In this document: positions 58,486 to 64,000 of the stretch, in pieces
Layout: the number at the start of each line of letters is the position of its first letter
Numbering within the stretch: position 1 is the first letter of the stretch
Assembly: GCF_030542965.1 (NCBI RefSeq)
Contig: NZ_JAUAOA010000002.1
Coordinates: 124,001 to 188,000, forward strand
Direction of reading: 5' to 3'
Origin: Azotosporobacter soli
GTDB lineage: Bacteria > Bacillota > Negativicutes > SG130
DNA length: 64,000 bases
Made by a program: the position numbers and the translations under genes
Notes under the pieces: generated by a model
The model's input: the letters and a program-made list of their open reading frames with translations, nothing else
The model's database searches: none
What the model was told of the DNA's origin: nothing

Positions 58486-59643
58486 TTATTGCAAAGCCCG
58501 CCAGCAACGGATGATTTCATTCGCCGCATAATCGAGCTGTGTTCGGCTATGCGCGGCTGAGACCGTCAGGCGCAGCCGACTTTCGCCGCGCGGCACCGTC
58601 GGCGGTCGAATCGCACTGACCAGGATAGAGGCGCTTTCCAGTCGCTTCGACATTTCGCTGGCAGCAGTAGCAGAACCCAGCAAAAGCGGTAGGATTGGCG
58701 TCTCGCCCTCAGGAATCGGCAAACCGGCCGCGCGCAGCGTTTGCCGCAGATACTGTCCGTTAGCCTGCAACTTCGTCAGATGCTGCGGTTCGCGCCGCAA
58801 TACGGTCAGCGCCTCGCGCGCCGCCGCCAGCGTCATCGGCGAAGGCGCGGTCGAAAAAATGAAGCTTCGACTGCAGTTCACCAGATACTCGATGACCTCA
58901 CGCGAGGCAGCGACATATCCGCCCATGCCCGCCAAACTCTTACTCATCGTCCCCAGCTGGATCGTCACTTCTTTGCCCACGCCGAAATGATGCGCCGTAC
59001 CGCGCCCCTCGCCGAGCGTGCCCAGCGCATGTGCATCATCCACCATCAGCATGGCGTCATGTGCCTTCGCCAGCGCCGCCAGCTTGTCGAGCGGCGCGAC
59101 ATCGCCGTCCATGCTGAAAACGCCGTCCGTCACGATCAAGCGTCGTCTGACATTCTTGCGTGCAGCGAGTTTTCGCGCCAGGTCGGCCAGATCCAGGTGT
59201 TCATAGACGGACACCGCTGCGCCCGATAAACGACAGCCGTCGATAATGCTGGCATGGTTCAGCCGGTCGCTGAACACCGCATCGCCCGCACCGACCAGCG
59301 CGCTGATCGTACCGACATTCGCCGCGTAGCCGCTGCTGAAAACAAGCGCCGCTTCGGTCCCTTTCCACGCCGCCAAGTCGTGTTCCAACGCCTGACATAA
59401 AGGATGGCTGCCGCTGATCAGGCGCGATCCGCCCGCGCCGACTCCCTCTTCTTGCGCCGCCAACTGCGCTTTTTGCGCAAGCGCCGGGTGCTGCGTCAGA
59501 CCGAGATAGTCGTTGCCGCATAAGAGCAAACATTCGCGGCCCTGGCGCAGCACCCGTACGGCGTCAAGCGCCTTTGTTTCGACCACTGCGCGATATAGAC
59601 CGTCGCTGCGCCGTCTTGCCAGATATTCACGGCAGAACTTCAT
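58486..59643 (-). CDS. bioF: 8-amino-7-oxononanoate synthase
   Basis: PLP enzyme joining pimeloyl-CoA and alanine to KAPA (385 aa). Seen: NDYLGLTQHPAL, GAGGSRLISGSHPLCQALE, VFSSGYAANVGTISALVG, MDGDVAPLDKL, MLMVDDAHALGTLGEGRG and the PLP Lys in QLGTMSKSLAGMGGYVA. It overlaps the bioW end by 17 bases; GGAG lies eleven bases before the ATG. Confidence 0.97.
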   Translation of the reverse strand: MKFCREYLARRRSDGLYRAVVETKALDAVRVLRQGRECLLLCGNDYLGLTQHPALAQKAQLAAQEEGVGAGGSRLISGSHPLCQALEHDLAAWKGTEAALVFSSGYAANVGTISALVGAGDAVFSDRLNHASIIDGCRLSGAAVSVYEHLDLADLARKLAARKNVRRRLIVTDGVFSMDGDVAPLDKLAALAKAHDAMLMVDDAHALGTLGEGRGTAHHFGVGKEVTIQLGTMSKSLAGMGGYVAASREVIEYLVNCSRSFIFSTAPSPMTLAAAREALTVLRREPQHLTKLQANGQYLRQTLRAAGLPIPEGETPILPLLLGSATAASEMSKRLESASILVSAIRPPTVPRGESRLRLTVSAAHSRTQLDYAANEIIRCWRALQ

Positions 59644-60427
59644 GCTGCAGCCAACTCCTTTCCGTCGCCTCCGGCACGTTCACCAACACCGCCGTCTCTT
59701 CCAGATAAAGGCGCAGCGCTCTAAGATCGGCCTCCGGACGAACAAAAAAAATACGGCCGCCGACAGGACTTCCCAAGACTTTGAGATGCGGCAAACGGAC
59801 ATAGCCTGTTTTTGCGGCGACATAGCCTGTCGTATATTCCGGGTCATCCGACCAGCAAAGTTCCGCGACCATACCTGGCGCGGCCGCCACTTTACTCGCC
59901 AAAAGAAGTGCTTCTCTTACATGCACGCCGCGCATCGCATGCTGATGCAGCCAGTCGGCAAACGCAGCCGGCTCCGCGCTGCCAATTCGGCTTACTCGTA
60001 TGCCGCGCGCACCGCTTTCATCAAGACGACAACCTGTTTTTGCGCAGACCAGCATCGCACCGCGCATGCTGTCAGACAAGCCATCCAGCATATTTAGTCC
60101 GGAGAGCGCCGCCTCTTTGGCAACGCCCATACGCGTCAACGCCTTTAAGGCCAAACGCCGTCCCTGCTCTATATCCGAATTCGCCTGCGCATAAACCGGC
60201 AGCAACGGCGTCGTTTGCAATTCTTCCGGCGTCACACATTCGACTACCAGTTGCAAAAAATCAGCCTTGCCCCGGCTATGGCCCAGCGCGCGTTCCAGCA
60301 TCGCAAGCGCAGCGCTTTTCAGTTCCGCTTCCGGCAATATCGCTTCCGCGCCGGAAATATGGCGTCCGCCAGCTTCATGCGCTCCGCCCTGCGCGGCGCG
60401 CATACGCAAACTATAGAGTTCGCTCAT
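59627..60427 (-). CDS. bioW: 6-carboxyhexanoate--CoA ligase (pimeloyl-CoA synthetase)
   Basis: Activates free pimelate to pimeloyl-CoA (266 aa). The family start YSLRMRAAQGGAHEAGGRHISGAE, the ARGIRVSRIG segment and a C-terminal YTTGYVAAKTGYVRLPHLK ... GGRIFFVRP motif are seen. Its presence means biotin is made by the BioW route rather than BioC/BioH. It overlaps bioB (ATGA). Confidence 0.95.
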   Translation of the reverse strand: MSELYSLRMRAAQGGAHEAGGRHISGAEAILPEAELKSAALAMLERALGHSRGKADFLQLVVECVTPEELQTTPLLPVYAQANSDIEQGRRLALKALTRMGVAKEAALSGLNMLDGLSDSMRGAMLVCAKTGCRLDESGARGIRVSRIGSAEPAAFADWLHQHAMRGVHVREALLLASKVAAAPGMVAELCWSDDPEYTTGYVAAKTGYVRLPHLKVLGSPVGGRIFFVRPEADLRALRLYLEETAVLVNVPEATERSWLQHEVLP

Positions 60428-61413
60428 GGCGCGACCACCCGATTCAAGTCGGCAATCATCCTCAGGTCGGCTTGCGGCTCGCGTCCGCCTGTCGTCAGAT
60501 AACCGCCGATCAGCATGCCGCTGACGCCGCCCAAGAGTGCCGTTCCCTGCAGATCGCGCAAGTTCACTTCCCGCCCGCCGGCAGTGCGGATGCCGCGTTC
60601 CGGCAGCAAAAAACGAAAGACAGCCAGCGTTTTGAGAATCTCCTGCGGCGCGAGCGGCGGCTGTCCGGCAAGCGGCGTACCGGGAATCGGGTTGAGGATA
60701 TTGACCGGCACCGAATGAACGCCGAGCCTACGCAGCGTCAACGCCAATTCGATTCGCTGCGCAAAGCTCTCGCCCAGACCGATGATTCCGCCCGCGCAAA
60801 CCTCGAGTCCCGCCGCCATCGCATGCTGTATTGTCACGACCCGGTCTTCGTAAGTATGCGTGCTGCAAATGCGCGGATAAAAGCTACGCCCGGTCTCCAG
60901 GTTATGATGGTATCGGCTGACGCCCGCCTGTTTCAACTGCAGTGCATGTTCCTGCGTCAGCGTCCCGAGCGAAGCGCAGACTTTAAGCCCCGTCTTTTCT
61001 TTGATCGCCTGCAGCGCTTCAAGAATTAGAGAAAACTCCTTATCCTTTTCCGTGCCGCGCCCGCTCGTCACAATGCTGAAACGGCGCGCCCCGGCTTCTT
61101 TCGCTTGCAGCGCGGCCGCGACAAGCTCCTGTTTTTCCAGGAGCGGGTAGACCTTGACCTGCGCCCCATAATGCGCCGACTGCGCGCAAAAACGACAATC
61201 TTCCGAACATTTCCCCGAACGTCCGTTGATGATCGCGCAGAGATCGACCTCCGCGCCGACAAATTCCTGCCGGATCCGATCCGCCATCGCCAACAGGAAC
61301 GGCAGATCTTCATACGGCACCGCCGCCAGTTGCAGCGCTTCCTCTTCCTTTAAAGTTCCGCCCTCGAGGACCTTTTCGCCTAAGCGCAGGATGTTTTGTA
61401 AGTGTTCATTCAT
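60424..61413 (-). CDS. bioB: Biotin synthase
   Basis: Radical SAM enzyme inserting sulfur into dethiobiotin (329 aa). CSEDCRFCAQSAHY carries the radical cluster Cys motif; YHHNLETGRSFYPRIC, GLEVCAGGIIGLGE and NILNPIPGTPL are typical. GAGGAG is too near the ATG at 61419; the next ATG at 61413, eight bases on, is chosen. First gene of the bioB-W-F-D-A operon; a BirA-like operator lies just upstream. Confidence 0.97.
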   Translation of the reverse strand: MNEHLQNILRLGEKVLEGGTLKEEEALQLAAVPYEDLPFLLAMADRIRQEFVGAEVDLCAIINGRSGKCSEDCRFCAQSAHYGAQVKVYPLLEKQELVAAALQAKEAGARRFSIVTSGRGTEKDKEFSLILEALQAIKEKTGLKVCASLGTLTQEHALQLKQAGVSRYHHNLETGRSFYPRICSTHTYEDRVVTIQHAMAAGLEVCAGGIIGLGESFAQRIELALTLRRLGVHSVPVNILNPIPGTPLAGQPPLAPQEILKTLAVFRFLLPERGIRTAGGREVNLRDLQGTALLGGVSGMLIGGYLTTGGREPQADLRMIADLNRVVAP

Positions 61414-61425
61414 TTTCATTGCTCC

Positions 61426-61456
61426 TCGTAAACTATTTTATTTTCAAAGTTAACCA
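61426..61456 (-). promoter_or_regulatory. BirA-type biotin operator
   Basis: On the minus strand TGGTTAAC, 15 bases, GTTTACGA: the two half-sites match the BirA pattern TTGTTAAC-N15-GTTAACAA with two differences. It overlaps the bioB ribosome-site region, so repression by biotinyl-AMP-bound BirA is likely. Confidence 0.7.
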
Positions 61457-61548
61457 TGTCTCTAAAAAAAATTACCATTCTATATTTAGAAAGCAATTTA
61501 AAGCACGCTTCCCTAAAACAGAATCCGCCCAACTGCTCTCTGAAAAGC

Positions 61549-61587
61549 AAAGACGTTAACTGTTTTAAAAATACAGTTAACGTCTTT
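61549..61587 (-). terminator. Terminator after the HAD phosphatase gene
   Basis: AAAGACGTTAACTG and CAGTTAACGTCTTT form a perfect 14-bp stem with an 11-base loop about 35 bases after the HAD stop. It separates that gene from bioB. Confidence 0.8.
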
Positions 61588-61622
61588 TATCATACCGCAA
61601 CGTTACTTATTTGTAAAGGCCG

Positions 61623-62420
61623 CTAGGCTAAGATAAACTGTTCAATCGCCTGCGCGACGCCGTCCGCGTCATTGCCGTCGGTCACGAATTGCGCCACTTT
61701 TTTTACCCGCTCTGAAGCATTGCCCATCGCAACACCAAGCCCTGCATATTCAAGCATCGCATAGTCGTTGTTGGAATCGCCAATCGCCATGATTTCGTCG
61801 CGTTCGACGCCCAAATGTTCGCCCAGCATGGCAAGCGCCCGTCCCTTATTGACGTCGGGATGCATCAGTTCGAGATAGGTCGGCTTCGAGGTGGCAGTAA
61901 AAATCCGCCCGCCTAATGCCGCATTGACCGTCGCTTCTATTTCCGCCAACAGCTCCGGTTCAGCCATCGCCAGCATTTTGGTCGGCGCCTGCGCCTGCGC
62001 AAAAAAGTCGTCGCCCAAAGCGATCGAACGGATGCCCGCCAAGGCTTCATAAGACTTCGCTTCCCTGCCCCGTTCTTTCACATATAATTGGTCATTCACA
62101 TACGCCTGCAGATACCAGCCACGCTCTTTGAAGAGCTGCCTGACCTTCGTCGCCGCTTCGTCTTCGATCGTCTGATGAAAAAGCGTGGCATCCGTTTGCG
62201 GATGGCGGATCAGAGCGCCGTTGTAAGTGATGATCGGCACCTGCATCGCCAGCTGTTTCGCATACGGCAGTGCGGAGGAAAACATCCGCCCGGTCGCAAT
62301 CGCCACTGCGACGCCTTTTGCCTGTGCGGCCGTCACTGCGGCAAATGTCCTTTCACTGATCGCCAGTTCGCTGTTTAAGAGCGTGTCATCCATGTCAATT
62401 GCGATTAATTTGATTTTCAT
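61623..62420 (-). CDS. Cof-type HAD-IIB phosphatase
   Basis: Sugar-phosphate/flavin-type phosphatase of the Cof subfamily (265 aa). Motif I IAIDMDDTLLNSE with the nucleophile Asp, motif II TYNGA, a IIB cap domain (about 85-190), motif III Lys in VNKGRALAMLGEHL and motif IV MAIGDSNNDYAML are present. AGGAGG precedes the ATG. The substrate is not predictable. Confidence 0.93.
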   Translation of the reverse strand: MKIKLIAIDMDDTLLNSELAISERTFAAVTAAQAKGVAVAIATGRMFSSALPYAKQLAMQVPIITYNGALIRHPQTDATLFHQTIEDEAATKVRQLFKERGWYLQAYVNDQLYVKERGREAKSYEALAGIRSIALGDDFFAQAQAPTKMLAMAEPELLAEIEATVNAALGGRIFTATSKPTYLELMHPDVNKGRALAMLGEHLGVERDEIMAIGDSNNDYAMLEYAGLGVAMGNASERVKKVAQFVTDGNDADGVAQAIEQFILA

Positions 62421-62585
62421 CGTGTTCCTCCTAAATAGTGTGTGACGAATGGCTATGGGCTATGGGCTTTGGGCCCGTGGCTCGAAGTCGTTCTGCCCAT
62501 CCTGCCATTAACTATGCGCCATGCGCTATGAGCCGTCCTGCCATGTGTCCGTTCAAACTAAAAACAGGCGCCTCGGCGCCTGCTG
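62421..62585. other. Low-complexity intergenic region with holin-gene terminator
   Basis: Contains tandem-like GGCTATGG and ATGCGC words (62448-62530) of no recognised function, and the GGCGCC hairpin at 62561-62582. Confidence 0.5.
62561..62582 (-). terminator. Terminator of the holin-like gene
   Basis: CAGGCGCC/GGCGCCTG, 2-base loop, followed by TTTTTAG on the minus strand, three bases after the gene's stop. Confidence 0.85.
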
Positions 62586-62936
62586 TTATCGGTCTTGTAC
62601 AACTTTGCTCAGCGCTGCACTAGAAGCGCTCAGGAGCAGTAGTGCCGCCGCGGCCTGGATCGCGCTGTCCACGCGAAAGCCCGGTAGCAGTTTCATCAGC
62701 ATACCAGGAACAATCATATTTACGAGCAACGCCGCGCCAACCAGCCATGCGCCCTTCATCGGCCAGCCTTTACGGGCAAAGACGGGACGCAATATTCCAT
62801 TCGCCAGGCCAACAACCAGTGCGGCAACCAGCAAAGCGCCGAGCGTATCGACAAACAGCCCCGGCAATTCGAGCGCGACCAGCATCACCAATAGCGCGAT
62901 CGCCAAGATTCGCAGTAAAAACCCGCTCATAATCAA
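62586..62936 (-). CDS. Small membrane protein of the phage-holin 4 (DUF360) superfamily
   Basis: 116-residue protein with four hydrophobic helices (about 4-24, 32-52, 62-82, 90-112) and the LANGILRPVF segment common in this family. Despite the name these are widespread chromosomal proteins of unknown role. Starts TTG 62936 (six bases after AAGGAGG) and ATG 62930 are both possible. Confidence 0.75.
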   Translation of the reverse strand: MIMSGFLLRILAIALLVMLVALELPGLFVDTLGALLVAALVVGLANGILRPVFARKGWPMKGAWLVGAALLVNMIVPGMLMKLLPGFRVDSAIQAAAALLLLSASSAALSKVVQDR

Positions 62937-63018
62937 TGATATCCTCCTTGCACTGCATCAAGCTAGCCCCTATTATACTCTCTCTTGCAGTCCAAGACAA
63001 TGCCTTCTTTGCCAGCAT

Positions 63019-63369
63019 TCATACTTTCTGCAGCCAAATTTCAAGTTCTGCCGCGGCCAGCGCATATTGCCGCCGAACCGGCTCGATCCTCGTCGCCGCA
63101 TCGGCCACATTCTCTGCGTTCGCGAACGCTTCGATCGCCGCCAGTTCACCGGCCAGATCAACCGCTCCCACGTAATGGCTGGAGGATTTGAAACTGTGCG
63201 CAACGCGCTTTAAGTTCAGCGCATCTTCCGTTTCCACAGCCTGCGCCAGTTTAGCCACACAGTCCGAGCCGGCAGCCAGATATTCTCGGACGATCTCCGT
63301 TACGCACGCCTGATCGCCGTCCATCATTTCCAAGAGTTCCTGCAGTTTTTCCACCTGTATGCAGTTCAT
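63019..63369 (-). CDS. Histidine phosphotransfer (Hpt) domain protein
   Basis: 116-residue all-helical Hpt domain. The phospho-His lies in LKRVAHSFKSSSHYVGA (about 57), the classic H-x-[FL]-K-[GS]-S pattern, and a second helix LAAIEAFANAENVADAATRIEPV follows. No other domain. It is 19 bases after the phosphatase gene; together they look like part of a multistep relay controlling the PP2C enzyme, whose upstream part is outside the window. Confidence 0.92.
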   Translation of the reverse strand: MNCIQVEKLQELLEMMDGDQACVTEIVREYLAAGSDCVAKLAQAVETEDALNLKRVAHSFKSSSHYVGAVDLAGELAAIEAFANAENVADAATRIEPVRRQYALAAAELEIWLQKV

Positions 63370-63388
63370 CGTCCGCGCCTCCTCCCGA

Positions 63389-64000
63389 TTACTCTAAGCG
63401 CACCAAGGCCATCGCCACATCGTCTTTTAGCTCCGCTTCGGCTAAGAAGGCCTGACGCAAATATTCCAGCACTTCCTTTTCCCGTCCGGGCAACCAGTCC
63501 CTGCAGTCGTGGAGCAAACTCGTCAGGCGACGCTTGACGTCCGCCTGAAACCAATTGCCTTCCGTCAGCAAGCCGTCCGTATATAAAAGCAGCCAGGCAC
63601 CGTCTTTGATCGGGCACGTCTCCTCTTCGTACACGGCTTCGGCAAACAGGCCGAGCGGCAAACTGTCCTGTCCGAGAAAATCAGGCGCCGCGTCTTCTCT
63701 CCACCAGGCAGGATTCGGATGTCCAGCATTGGCATAACGAAATACACCGTCGCTTGCCTGACCGACAAAAGCGGTCAGAAAGACATCGCCTTCTGTCAGA
63801 TGGTGAAAAACCGCATTCATCTGCATTAAGATCTCTGCCGGACTGCCGCCGCGCATCACGCAATGATAAAATTCCAATTTGACCATCGAAGCCACCATCG
63901 CCGAGACCATGCCGTGCCCGGAAACGTCGGCCATCATCACCCAGAACGCGTCGCCGACCTGCAGACAATCGTAGACATCGCCGCCGATCATCTGGCAGGG
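63389..64000 (-). CDS. SpoIIE/RsbU-type PP2C phosphatase, C-terminal part
   Basis: Serine phosphatase domain open to the window edge (204 codons seen). Metal-site segments MIGGDVYDCLQVGD and MADVSGHGMVSAMVASMVK, the RYANAGHPNP strand and the LLLYTDGLLTEG motif are typical of SpoIIE/RsbU enzymes that act on anti-sigma-factor antagonists. Upstream sensor or receiver domains probably exist beyond base 64000. An Hpt gene follows at 63369. Confidence 0.92.
   Translation of the reverse strand, partial: PCQMIGGDVYDCLQVGDAFWVMMADVSGHGMVSAMVASMVKLEFYHCVMRGGSPAEILMQMNAVFHHLTEGDVFLTAFVGQASDGVFRYANAGHPNPAWWREDAAPDFLGQDSLPLGLFAEAVYEEETCPIKDGAWLLLYTDGLLTEGNWFQADVKRRLTSLLHDCRDWLPGREKEVLEYLRQAFLAEAELKDDVAMALVRLE

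Overview
The window looks like chromosome of a diderm, endospore-lineage Firmicute of the class Negativicutes (Sporomusa/Pelosinus/Anaeromusa type). This is inferred from gene content. Firmicute hallmarks are the cggR-gap-pgk-tpiA-gpmI-eno operon, secG/esterase/rnr/smpB/ssrA order, rapZ-yvcK-whiA, GlpP, T-box regulation and a SCIFF peptide. A two-partner secretion pair (an outer-membrane TpsB and a filamentous haemagglutinin) only makes sense with an outer membrane. Almost every gene is on the minus strand; the only clear plus-strand genes are the cadC-cadA metal-efflux pair.

Layout, left to right. 1-5.5 kb: a large exported haemagglutinin-like protein (its C-terminus lies beyond base 1) and its outer-membrane transporter. 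5.8-6.2 kb: tmRNA. 6.2-7.2 kb: two tandem flavin split-barrel paralogues. 7.3-11.4 kb: smpB, rnr, a hotdog thioesterase and a carboxylesterase. 11.6-13.45 kb: a TrpB2-type tryptophan synthase beta gene behind a T-box leader whose likely specifier is UGG (Trp). 13.8-16.3 kb: a K+-dependent membrane pyrophosphatase and secG. 16.8-23.8 kb: eno, gpmI, tpiA, pgk, gap and cggR, with a CggR-like operator in front of cggR. 24-27.7 kb: pyruvate kinase and a chemoreceptor fused to a PhnD-like binding domain. 27.8-36 kb: the glycerol regulon glpC, glpB, glpA, glpK, glpF and glpP, with two related hairpins in the glpP-glpF gap. 36-39.4 kb: mgtC and cadC-cadA. 39.5-45.5 kb: rpoN and hypE/D/C/F for [NiFe] hydrogenase maturation. 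45.6-52.1 kb: the SCIFF maturase and precursor, a CheX-like protein, CheD, a receiver-less CheB, a single-domain response regulator and a PAS/GAF histidine kinase. 52.2-56.2 kb: whiA, yvcK, rapZ and a PHP phosphoesterase. 56.4-61.5 kb: the complete biotin operon bioB-W-F-D-A behind a BirA-like operator. 61.6-64 kb: a HAD phosphatase, a holin-like membrane protein, an Hpt protein and the C-terminal end of a SpoIIE/RsbU-type phosphatase cut by the window edge.

Physiologically this suggests an anaerobe with a complete lower glycolysis, glycerol respiration through GlpABC, PPi-driven ion pumping, Ni-Fe hydrogenase maturation, pimelate-dependent biotin synthesis and an active chemosensory apparatus. 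The most unusual items are the chemoreceptor whose PhnD-like ligand domain is predicted to be cytoplasmic, the kinase/CheB/CheD/CheX group without CheA or CheR, the paired GlpP-type leader hairpins, and a family of modular intergenic repeats sharing AACCACAG cores and AACACGAA/TTCGTGTT ends. One copy of that family lies between the T-box terminator and trpB. All assignments come from reading the sequence and from family knowledge; no database search was run.
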